From contig CAMQZC010000002.1 of NCBI GenBank assembly GCA_947039485.1, positions 1 to 64,000 of the forward strand: 64,000 nucleotides of DNA, given 5' to 3'. Each line of letters opens with the position of its first letter. Position 1 is the stretch's first letter. A program made the translations under genes and the position numbers. Shown here piece after piece: positions 16,931-24,678 of this stretch. The stretch is from an uncultured Verrucomicrobiales bacterium. GTDB taxonomy: Bacteria > Verrucomicrobiota > Verrucomicrobiia > Verrucomicrobiales > Akkermansiaceae. Under the pieces are notes generated by a model. It had not been told where the DNA came from and searched no databases. It worked only from the letters and a program-made list of their open reading frames with translations.

Positions 16931-18241
16931 ATGCGTGATTATATCATCAAACGATTGTTACTCATCCCCTTCAGCTTGTTGGGGCTAACTTTTTTTGTCT
17001 TTTGCCTGACACGATTGGTGCCCGGTGGCCCTATTGAGCAGATGCTTCAAGAGCAAGCGATAGGAGCGCTCTCCGGGGATAGTGGCTCAGGCTCTCCCGC
17101 GAGAGCAACAGAGCTGGATGAGGCGAGTCTTGAGCAGCTTGAGGCGCTCTTTAACCTCGATGAACCTCTGTGGAAGTCTTACCTACAATGGCTGGGAATC
17201 ATGCCTCGCAAACAGGATATCGCCAAGTCTGAATTTGGTCAAAATGGCAGCGCCTATATCACGCTAGCTCGACCTAACGCCCCTCAAGCTCATGTGCTTG
17301 AGCTGCGCCGCTCTGGCAGCCTACCAGAGTACTTGCCAGAGCCTTGGATGCAGGGAAGCGGCTGGATTATTGAGCTAGAATCACCTACCGAACGACTCCA
17401 ACGCGCCAAGGATAGGGATGGGAAACATCTGGTTGAGAATAAATCCTATCCATGGCGAGCTATCGCCTACCATCTTGAGTATGAGGGTCTTCTACAAGGC
17501 TCGATGGGACGCTCCTACAAGTATAATGAGCCTGTGATGAGCATGATGCTTGAGCGACTGCCTGTCTCTATTTACTTTGGCTTGCTCGCCGCGATCATCA
17601 GCTACGCTGTGAGCATCCCTCTGGGGGTGATGAAGGCGATTTGGCATCGAAGCTTCTTCGACTACGCGAGCTCACTGCTCATTTTTATAGGCTACGCGGT
17701 GCCGGGCTTTGCCTTGGGGGCTTTGCTGCTAGTTTATCTTGGTGCGCGTTTGGAGTGGTTCCCCCTCTACGGCTTAGTGAGCTCTAACTTTAATAGCATG
17801 AGCTGGCAGGAGCAGCTCGCGGACGTGGCGATGCATACGGTACTGCCGCTCTGCTGCTATGTGGTCTCAACCTTTGCGGTGACGACGATGATGATGAAGA
17901 ATAATCTCATGGAGCAGCTCTCCTCAGACTACCTGCGCACAGCCGTTGCCAAGGGTCTGCCCTTCCATCGTGCAGTCTGGCGACATGCGCTGCGCAATGC
18001 AATCATCCCCATCGCTGCAAATCTAGGCAGTATCATCTGCATCATTGTGGGCGGCTCGCTTCTTATTGAGCGCGTTTTTGATATCCAAGGCTTTGGCATG
18101 CTCAGCTTCCAAGCCCTACTGGATAAAGACTACTCTCTTATCATGGGCACGCTGCTATTCAGTGCTGTGATCATCATGATTGGCAACATCATCGCAGACA
18201 TTGTGGTCGCCTGCATTGACTGCCGCATCCGATTCGATTAA
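16931..18241 (+). CDS. Peptide ABC transporter permease, YejB-like, with a long periplasmic insert
   Basis: 436 residues, versus about 364 for E. coli YejB. One helix (RLLLIPFSLLGLTFFVFCL) is followed by a periplasmic segment of about 170 residues (33-205) before the second helix, much longer than usual. The segment ends in the family-typical LLQGSMGRSYKYNEPV. The core BPD_transp_1 domain (about 210-436) has the EAA-type loop KGLPFHRAVWRHALRNAIIP and the LIERVFDIQGFGML motif. It forms the channel with the next gene product in the inner membrane; the family imports oligopeptides such as microcin C and peptidoglycan-derived peptides. It starts a four-gene operon (permease, permease, binding protein, ATPase). 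Confidence 0.88.
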   Translation: MRDYIIKRLLLIPFSLLGLTFFVFCLTRLVPGGPIEQMLQEQAIGALSGDSGSGSPARATELDEASLEQLEALFNLDEPLWKSYLQWLGIMPRKQDIAKSEFGQNGSAYITLARPNAPQAHVLELRRSGSLPEYLPEPWMQGSGWIIELESPTERLQRAKDRDGKHLVENKSYPWRAIAYHLEYEGLLQGSMGRSYKYNEPVMSMMLERLPVSIYFGLLAAIISYAVSIPLGVMKAIWHRSFFDYASSLLIFIGYAVPGFALGALLLVYLGARLEWFPLYGLVSSNFNSMSWQEQLADVAMHTVLPLCCYVVSTFAVTTMMMKNNLMEQLSSDYLRTAVAKGLPFHRAVWRHALRNAIIPIAANLGSIICIIVGGSLLIERVFDIQGFGMLSFQALLDKDYSLIMGTLLFSAVIIMIGNIIADIVVACIDCRIRFD

Positions 18242-18246
18242 CGACC

Positions 18247-19821
18247 ATGAAGCAACGCCTCCTCGCCATCCTCCTCATTCTCGCTGCGCTCGCAGGCTCA
18301 GCGGCAGAGCTCCATGGCTACATACTGCCCAGCATTAGCTGGTTCTTTAGCACGAGCCGCGACATGACCGTCCTGCGCTGCGAGCTACCCAATGGCGAGC
18401 CCTTTTACTACTTTGGCTGGCTGGGGATGCTCCTTTTACTATTCCTTGGCATCTGGCTGCTGCGTCGCCCCAAGGCGAGGCTGAACAGCGAGGCCGCCAT
18501 CAGATGGATCCGATTCCGCCGCATCAAGCGCGGCTACTTTGCCTACCTACTCTTGCTCGGCTTAATGATACTTGCAGGGCTGGATTTTTGCCTCGTTGGT
18601 AATCGGGCACTGGCTGTAGAGTATCAGGGCAAGTGGAGCTTTCCAGCCTTCAGCCGCGCTATCATCACAGGTGATAACTATGGACTGAGTGGTGCCGCCG
18701 CGGACGCAGAGACAGATTATCGCCATCTGGCGAGCACAGTAGGTCAGCCAGGAGCTCCCAGCAGGCTCATCATGCCTCCTATCCCCTACGCACCAACCAA
18801 AGACACCACAAACTACCCTCGCGAGGCACTAGTCTATCGCAACGGCATCCTCTATCAACCTAATGGCATCCATCCCTACGATGGTCAGGCCTACCGCCTC
18901 TACCCCTCAGGAGTACTGCAACTGCGCCTCCGCTACCGCGATGGGCTCATTGACGGGCAGGTACAGGGTTGGAATGAGCAGAGGCAGAGCGTCTACAATG
19001 CCCAGTATAGTCGCTCGCAACTCTTGCAGGATAAATATCAGGGCTCAGCGGCACAAAAGGAAGCCTTTATCACCCAGAGCTCTCCTGAGCAGAGTTGGAT
19101 TATGCACTATCACCCCTCCCCACCTCTCGTAGGCAATCACCTGCTGGGGACAACCAGTCAGGGGGCTGATCTAGTCGCCTACCTCTACGGTGGATTGCAG
19201 GTGAATATCAAGGCAGTGCTCATCTACATCCCCATCATCTACTCCATCGGTCTGAGCATGGGGATGCTCATGGGCTACTGGGGTGGCAAGTTTGATTTAA
19301 TCACGCAGCGACTCATCGAGATTATCTCACAGCTGCCTTTCATCTTTGTGGTCATGGTGCTGGCGGACTTCCTGCCAGCCTCGATGCGCGGCATGCTACT
19401 CATGCTCGTGCTCATTGCGGCCTTTGGCTGGATTCATATGACCTATGTGGTGCGCTCTGCCACCTTGAGGGAGAAGCAGCGCGACTACATCGCCGCGGCT
19501 CGCATCATGGGGGCGAGCCCATGGCGTATCATCACGCGCCACATCCTGCCCAATCTCAACCCGATCATTGTCACCCTACTCCCCTTTAGCATCGCAAGCA
19601 TCATCCTATCGCTCACCTCGCTGGACTACCTCGGCTTTGGCCTGCCTGACAGCTACGCCACTTGGGGTAGACTGCTCAATGATGGGCTGGGCAAGCTGAG
19701 CTCCCCATGGATGGTTAGCGCAGCCTTTGGCGCGCTCGTCTTCACCCTCCTCCTCGTTAGCCTCATCGGTGAGGCCATCCGTGAGGCCTTTGATCCACGC
19801 AAACACAGCTACTACGAGTAA
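18247..19821 (+). CDS. Peptide ABC transporter permease, YejE-like, with a MORN/YwqK-like insert
   Basis: 524 residues, versus about 341 in E. coli YejE. Two additional N-terminal hydrophobic segments (about 3-20 and 57-72) precede the usual start RGYFAYLLLLGLMILAG. The family phrase IMPPIPYAPTKDTTNYP is followed by a segment of about 90 residues (195-285) absent from YejE, in which YRNGILYQPNG, YDGQAYRLYPSG and YRDGLIDGQVQGW resemble MORN or YwqK-type beta repeats. The normal GNHLLGTTSQGADLVAYLYG and the BPD_transp_1 domain with the EAA loop REKQRDYIAAARIMGASPWR follow. It sits in the inner membrane and starts 5 bases after the first permease. Confidence 0.87.
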   Translation: MKQRLLAILLILAALAGSAAELHGYILPSISWFFSTSRDMTVLRCELPNGEPFYYFGWLGMLLLLFLGIWLLRRPKARLNSEAAIRWIRFRRIKRGYFAYLLLLGLMILAGLDFCLVGNRALAVEYQGKWSFPAFSRAIITGDNYGLSGAAADAETDYRHLASTVGQPGAPSRLIMPPIPYAPTKDTTNYPREALVYRNGILYQPNGIHPYDGQAYRLYPSGVLQLRLRYRDGLIDGQVQGWNEQRQSVYNAQYSRSQLLQDKYQGSAAQKEAFITQSSPEQSWIMHYHPSPPLVGNHLLGTTSQGADLVAYLYGGLQVNIKAVLIYIPIIYSIGLSMGMLMGYWGGKFDLITQRLIEIISQLPFIFVVMVLADFLPASMRGMLLMLVLIAAFGWIHMTYVVRSATLREKQRDYIAAARIMGASPWRIITRHILPNLNPIIVTLLPFSIASIILSLTSLDYLGFGLPDSYATWGRLLNDGLGKLSSPWMVSAAFGALVFTLLLVSLIGEAIREAFDPRKHSYYE

Positions 19822-19834
19822 TTACCTACCCACA

Positions 19835-21943
19835 ATGCCACGCATACTCGCCCAGCTCTGCGCCATCTTGCTACTCCTGCTGCTCCTCCCAGCCTGTCAG
19901 GAGAAGCGCAAGAAGCAAGGACTCCACTGGCAAGCCCCCAGCTACGAGAGCCTGCCTTCCGCCTTTGACCAAGGGGATGCTAGCATCCCCAACTACGCGC
20001 AGCAATGGCGTGCTCCTGAGAGCTTTGCCCATTTCCCCGAGCTCTGGAACAAGCGCGTCAAGCTCTGGCTGAGCGCAGAGATTGCCCAGCTTGATGAGCG
20101 CAAGGACGCAAGGCAGATTAAAATCATGCAAGCGCGCCAGTCCATGGGCGACTACCTCGTCTTTGCCCAAAGAGAGGACATCCCCAGCACCCTGCGCTGG
20201 GAGGATGGCATGGATGAGCCCGAGCTAGGCAGCCCCCGAGCAAAGAAAGGTGGGCATATGCGCATACCCTTCACGCGAGCATACCCCAACACACTGCGCC
20301 CCTTTGGTGCTGGCAGCAGCAACGGCACACGCCGCTACATCTACGATGACATCAATCTCGGACTGGTACGCATGCACCCCCTCAAAGGCAACATCATCCC
20401 CGGAGTTGCGACAAAATGGGCACTCTCCAAAGATGGCGCCACCGTCTACTACGAGATTGACAAGCAAGCGCGCTTCTCAGACGGAGAGCCAGTGAACACG
20501 CAGGCCATCATCAGCGCCCTCCTTGTGCGCAGCTCACCCTACAGCATTGAGGCGCAGTACTCCAATTACTACCTCCAAAATATTGCACGCATCACCATCT
20601 ACAGCGACCACATCCTCTCCGTCACCCTACCCAGCCCCCGCCCCTATGCCGCCTACTACGCAGCAGTCCCCCTTGAGAGCACAGCCTTTTACGCAGAGTT
20701 TGGCCCCGACTACCTCCAGCGCTACCAATGGCGCGTGGCTCCAACCACGGGCGGCTACAAGCTCGATCCCGCTGAATTTGTCAAGGGTAGAACGATGCGA
20801 CTCAAGCGCATTGAAGACTGGTGGGCTCGCGATCGCAAATACACGCGCTACAGCTGCAACCCCGACAGCATCAGCTACCACTTCATCAATGAGCCCAGCA
20901 AAACACGCGAGCTCTTTTGCATCAGGCAGCTCGATGTGCTCCCCACGCGTGACATGCGCGATTGGTACGAGGGGCTTGAGCTTGATGCCCTGCACCGCGG
21001 CTACATCCAACGTGTGCAGTTCAACAACATCTGGCCGCGCAACAGCTTTGGCTTCCACCTCAACTGTAGCAAAGCCCCCTTTGATGACATCAATATGCGC
21101 CTCGGACTGCATCACGCCATGCACATCCAGCGCGTCATAGAGAGTGTCTTTCGCTCCGACTTCAACCAGCTTGGCAGCTTCTTCTCAGGCTTTGGCGAGC
21201 TGAGCAATGAGCGCATCAAGGCTCGCGAGTACAGCCCCAGACTCGCACGCCAGTACTTTGCCAAGGCAGGCTATCATATTGAGGGCGAGGATGGCATCCT
21301 CCAAAAGAGCGATGGCACGCGCCTACAAATCAGCATCAGCTCACGCATCGACCCCCTCTACAACAGCTGCATGAGCATCCTGCGCGACGAAGCTGCCGCC
21401 TGCGGAGTCGAGCTGCTCCATGAGAGCATGGATGATAGCATCCTCTTCGCCAAAGTCCGAGACAAGGAAGTGGAGGCCAGCATCTTCTCATGGGGATTCT
21501 ACCCGCCATTGCCCCAGCCTGACGCCTACTACCACTCCCAATACGCCTATGCGGAGGATGGCCGCATCGTCAAGAGCAGCAACAACATCAGCGCCTACGC
21601 CTGCCCCGATCTCGACCGCGCCATCGAGGCGAGCAGCCAGGCCCGCACCCTCGCAGAGGCCATCACCACCCACCACCGCGTCCAGCAACTCATCCACGAT
21701 GGAGCCTCATGGATACCAGGCTGGAGCTCCGTCTACTGGCGATTTGCCCAGTGGCGCTGGGTCAAATGGCCCGAGAATGAGAGTGAGACCCCCTTCTGCC
21801 CACCTCGCTACAGCAACCCCCTCGACAGCTACCTCTACTGGATTGATGAGGAGGAGAAAGAGCAGTGTGAGCGCGACCGCGCAGCAGGCAAAAGCCTGCC
21901 AGAGCAAGAAATCTACATCCCCGTACCCAACCACAAGCCATGA
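19835..21943 (+). CDS. Peptide-binding lipoprotein of the ABC importer (YejA-like, family 5 SBP)
   Basis: 702 residues from the ATG at 19835; an upstream in-frame start would overlap the permease end in another frame. The signal is lipoprotein-type (LLLLLLLPAC), lipobox LPAC with cysteine at about residue 21. Then a Pro/Glu-rich N-terminal section (to about 130) precedes an SBP_bac_5 domain. Typical YejA features are HMRIPFTRAYPNTLRPFG, then DGATVYYEIDKQARFSDGEPV and LHHAMHIQRVIESVFRSDF. It captures peptides in the periplasm and delivers them to the two permeases. It lies 13 bases downstream of the second permease, and its last codon overlaps the ATPase start (ATGA). Confidence 0.9.
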   Translation: MPRILAQLCAILLLLLLLPACQEKRKKQGLHWQAPSYESLPSAFDQGDASIPNYAQQWRAPESFAHFPELWNKRVKLWLSAEIAQLDERKDARQIKIMQARQSMGDYLVFAQREDIPSTLRWEDGMDEPELGSPRAKKGGHMRIPFTRAYPNTLRPFGAGSSNGTRRYIYDDINLGLVRMHPLKGNIIPGVATKWALSKDGATVYYEIDKQARFSDGEPVNTQAIISALLVRSSPYSIEAQYSNYYLQNIARITIYSDHILSVTLPSPRPYAAYYAAVPLESTAFYAEFGPDYLQRYQWRVAPTTGGYKLDPAEFVKGRTMRLKRIEDWWARDRKYTRYSCNPDSISYHFINEPSKTRELFCIRQLDVLPTRDMRDWYEGLELDALHRGYIQRVQFNNIWPRNSFGFHLNCSKAPFDDINMRLGLHHAMHIQRVIESVFRSDFNQLGSFFSGFGELSNERIKAREYSPRLARQYFAKAGYHIEGEDGILQKSDGTRLQISISSRIDPLYNSCMSILRDEAAACGVELLHESMDDSILFAKVRDKEVEASIFSWGFYPPLPQPDAYYHSQYAYAEDGRIVKSSNNISAYACPDLDRAIEASSQARTLAEAITTHHRVQQLIHDGASWIPGWSSVYWRFAQWRWVKWPENESETPFCPPRYSNPLDSYLYWIDEEEKEQCERDRAAGKSLPEQEIYIPVPNHKP

Positions 21944-22941
21944 AGTTGAAACCCATCCCTGTCCTCGAAATCAAGCAACTCTCCATCGCCTTTGACAGCG
22001 ACCATGGACCACAACAAGCCGTCGACCGCGTCAGCTTTGAGCTGCATCAGGGCGAATGCCTCGGCATCGTTGGCGAGAGTGGGTGTGGGAAAAGCGTGAC
22101 CACCATGGCCATCGCTCGACTCCTCCCCCAGCCCAGCGGCAAAATAACCAGCGGAGAGATCCGCATGCACGGGGAGGACATCCTCAACATAAGTCCCAAG
22201 AGACTCAGCAAGCTGCGTGGACAAAAGATAGGCGTCATCTTCCAAGAGCCGATCAACGCCCTCAACCCCCTCCAGAGCATTGGTCATCAAATCGCAGAGA
22301 GCCTGCTGCTCCATCAGGGCATGACATCAGCAAAGGCGTACAAGCGCTGCATCGAGCTGCTCCGACTCGTCCGCATCCCCGATGCAGAGACGCGCATGAA
22401 GGACTACCCGCACCAACTCTCAGGCGGCATGAGACAGCGCGTGATGATCGCCATCGCCATCGCCTGCCGCCCCGACCTCATCATCGCCGATGAGCCCACC
22501 ACCGCGCTAGACGTCACCGTGCAGCAGCAAATCCTCGAGCTACTGCGCAAGCTACGCCTAGAGATGGGCTCCTCTAGCATCCTCATCACCCATGATTTAG
22601 GCGTCATCGCGCAGAACTGCGACCGCGTACTCGTCATGTACGCAGGCCGCATCGTTGAATCAGCCCCCGTTGCCGAGCTATTTGCCAACCCACTGCACGC
22701 CTACACCCGAGCCCTGCTCGACTCCATGCCCAGCGACAAGCACGAGCCCAAAAGCACCCTACCAACCATCCCCGGTCAGGTCGCAGACCTCAGCGAACTC
22801 GTCGAGGGCTGCCGCTTCTGCCAGCGAATGGGACGAGAGGGCGACTGCCTCACGCAGCGACCTAACTGGATCGAAGTCAGCCCCGAGCACGGCCTTGAGA
22901 ACTGCCCCATCTGCAACCTAAGCAGCGCCATCAACCCCTAA
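21940..22941 (+). CDS. Peptide ABC transporter ATPase (OppD/DppD type)
   Basis: 333 residues. Motifs: Walker [13 protein letters not shown]-loop [12 protein letters not shown], signature [12 protein letters not shown], Walker [15 protein letters not shown] and the H-loop ITHDLGV. The C-terminal extension of the peptide-transporter subfamily ([25 protein letters not shown]) ends in a cysteine-rich segment ([13 protein letters not shown], then NCPICN), where the family often has an Fe-S or zinc-like cysteine set. E. coli YejF carries two ATPase halves in one chain and Opp systems carry OppD plus OppF; here only one ATPase gene follows, so either it homodimerises or the partner is elsewhere. It is coupled to the binding-protein gene by an ATGA overlap. 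Confidence 0.92.
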   Translation: MKLKPIPVLEIKQLSIAFDSDHGPQQAVDRVSFELHQGECLGIVGESGCGKSVTTMAIARLLPQPSGKITSGEIRMHGEDILNISPKRLSKLRGQKIGVIFQEPINALNPLQSIGHQIAESLLLHQGMTSAKAYKRCIELLRLVRIPDAETRMKDYPHQLSGGMRQRVMIAIAIACRPDLIIADEPTTALDVTVQQQILELLRKLRLEMGSSSILITHDLGVIAQNCDRVLVMYAGRIVESAPVAELFANPLHAYTRALLDSMPSDKHEPKSTLPTIPGQVADLSELVEGCRFCQRMGREGDCLTQRPNWIEVSPEHGLENCPICNLSSAINP

Positions 22942-23058
22942 TTCCGCTGTATGACAGAACCCATTGTATAGAATCTTATAAATCTTGTAAGTCTCTAGAT
23001 TCTTGGATCATGCAACGAGAGGTAGCCCACAGAGAGCGGGGCGCCCCCGTAATTACGC

Positions 23059-23086
23059 TTGCTATCGCCAAACGCATGCGTATAAT
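23059..23086 (+). promoter_or_regulatory. Possible promoter of the HAD-fold gene
   Basis: TTGCTA (23059-23064), a 16-base spacer and a perfect TATAAT (23081-23086). The predicted leader to the ATG at 23110 is about 17 bases. Confidence 0.5.
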
Positions 23087-23109
23087 TTCCTACCTACTAG
23101 CATTTTTAC

Positions 23110-23922
23110 ATGATTACAACACGCCTCATCATCACAAACATCGACGGCACAATCATCGCCGAGGCCGGCAAAAAACTTGATAGCGAATATCTCGAGCTCA
23201 TTCCCCAGCTACGAGCAGCAGGCTACCGAGTCGTCATCGCCAGTGGCAGGCCTAGAGAGAGCGTCGAGCAGCTTTTTGAGCCCGTAATCGACCATATTGA
23301 CATCATCGCCAATGGGGGAATCTACATTAAAAGCGAACAAGCGCAGCGCATACTCGATAGCATCCCCAGCCACTGGCTAAGCGAGATCAATGAGGACATC
23401 AACGAGCTGCAAGGATGCGAAGGAGTCTTTTGTGGGATCGGCATCGCCTACACCCAGCAAACCCAAGGTGAGATGGCCAGCATCCTAAGAGAGCAATACT
23501 GCATCAACCTACACGATGAGAACTGCCTAGACAACCTCCCAAACACCCCCATCGGGCAGGTCTCCATCTACTCACCCTACAACATCGAAGAACAGCTCAG
23601 CGAGCGATTCCTCAACAACTGGCGCCACCGCCTCAATCTCTGCATCGCGAGCCCACACTGGCTCGACTGCGTCATGCCGGGCATCAGCAAAGCCGCTGCC
23701 CTGCGCCAGCTACTCGCTGAGTACAGCATCCCTGCCTCAGCAGTGCTCGCCAGCGGCAACCAGATGAGCGACTTTGAAATGCTCAAACTCGCAGGTTACA
23801 CCATCACCGTCTCCGGCGCCTGCCCAGAGCTGCATCAAATCGCTGAGCACGTCCTCGATAACTCGGACTACAAAGCCATCGCCCGCGTATGGCGCAAGCT
23901 GCTTGAGCAAAGCCACAACTAA
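23110..23922 (+). CDS. HAD-superfamily Cof-like protein with altered catalytic residues
   Basis: 270 residues, the size of Cof-type (IIB cap) phosphatases such as YidA and YwpJ. The fold is recognisable: motif II VVIASGRP, motif III GISKAAALRQLLAEYSI with the Lys, and a cap domain of about 100 residues. But motif I reads ITNIDGTI where the family has DxDGT, so the nucleophilic Asp is Asn (codon aac at 23137-23139). Motif IV reads GNQMSDFEML instead of GDxxND, so its first acidic residue is also Asn. By family knowledge a phosphatase with this change should be inactive or do something else, such as binding a phosphorylated ligand. No operon partner is evident. Confidence 0.82.
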   Translation: MITTRLIITNIDGTIIAEAGKKLDSEYLELIPQLRAAGYRVVIASGRPRESVEQLFEPVIDHIDIIANGGIYIKSEQAQRILDSIPSHWLSEINEDINELQGCEGVFCGIGIAYTQQTQGEMASILREQYCINLHDENCLDNLPNTPIGQVSIYSPYNIEEQLSERFLNNWRHRLNLCIASPHWLDCVMPGISKAAALRQLLAEYSIPASAVLASGNQMSDFEMLKLAGYTITVSGACPELHQIAEHVLDNSDYKAIARVWRKLLEQSHN

Positions 23923-24031
23923 GATCAATCCCTGCGGCCTCATCGCCAAGCTTGCTTCGCCAAAATCTCCCCGCCCCCCTTATAAAAAAGAGGGGTCAAG
24001 AGAGAAACAAAAGGAAGCAAGAAGCCTGAGC

Positions 24032-24625
24032 TCAAGGCTCAAGCATACGAATCACGCGTGCGGGATTACCCCCAACAAGGCAATTAGCAGGAACATCCTG
24101 CGTCACCACAGCACCAGCCGCAATCGTCGAGCCATCGCCCACCGTCACCCCGGGCAGGATGATCGCACCGCCACCCACCCAGACATTGCGGCCAATGATA
24201 ACAGGCTTGCCAATACAGCGCCAGAACTGAGTACCCTCCTCACCCTGAGCCGCCTCAGGGAGGCGCTCACGAGGATTGAGCGGATGCGTGACAGCATAAA
24301 TATGCACACCGGGGCCCAAGCCCGAGTGATCGCCAATCTCAATACGATTGCAGTCGAGGAACACGCAATTCATATTAATCTCCACATGCTTGCCGATATG
24401 AACATTATCACCATAATCGACAAAGACAGGGCCCGTCACCCAGACACCCTCACCCACCGAGCCAAAGAGCTGCTCGAGTAACTCGCGCAGCCGTGGCGCA
24501 TCTGTCGATGGAGTCTGAGCGTACTCAGCTTGGATACGTTTGGCCTCATGCCAGCGGTTAATGAGCTCGGGGTCTGCACAGTCATAGAGCTCACCTGCGA
24601 GCATTTTTTCCTTTTCGCTTTTCAT
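24032..24625 (-). CDS. Maltose/galactoside O-acetyltransferase family protein
   Basis: 197 residues from the ATG at 24625. It is a left-handed beta-helix (hexapeptide repeat) acetyltransferase of the Maa/LacA/NodL group: N-terminal helix (SEKEKMLAGELYDCADPEL), then FVDYGDNVHIGKHVEINMN, the active-site histidine in IYAVTHPLNPRERLPE, VGGGAIILPGVTVG and the C-terminal NPARVIRML. Such enzymes move acetyl from acetyl-CoA to a sugar hydroxyl in the cytoplasm. The exact substrate is not predictable. It has its own leaderless-type promoter, which decides the start against an upstream ATG that would lie inside the promoter. Confidence 0.88.
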   Translation of the reverse strand: MKSEKEKMLAGELYDCADPELINRWHEAKRIQAEYAQTPSTDAPRLRELLEQLFGSVGEGVWVTGPVFVDYGDNVHIGKHVEINMNCVFLDCNRIEIGDHSGLGPGVHIYAVTHPLNPRERLPEAAQGEEGTQFWRCIGKPVIIGRNVWVGGGAIILPGVTVGDGSTIAAGAVVTQDVPANCLVGGNPARVIRMLEP

Positions 24626-24631
24626 ATCCGC

Positions 24632-24660
24632 ATCATAGCACGCGCATGCAGGCAAATCAA
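24632..24660 (-). promoter_or_regulatory. Sigma-70-like leaderless promoter of the acetyltransferase gene
   Basis: On the minus strand TTGATT (24660-24655), a 17-base spacer and TATGAT (24637-24632). Six bases separate it from the ATG at 24625, so +1 should be the A of the ATG. Confidence 0.65.
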
Positions 24661-24678
24661 GTCAGACAAAGGCTGATT

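Noticed and set aside
22970..23003. Inverted repeat AGAATCT/AGATTCT after the peptide importer operon
   Set aside because: Seven-base arms with a 20-base loop and no T-run; too weak to call a terminator.
23935..24031. Candidate terminator hairpins downstream of the acetyltransferase and HAD genes
   Set aside because: The CCCC/GGGG and AGCCT/AGGCT pairings are short or mismatched and lack a T-run.
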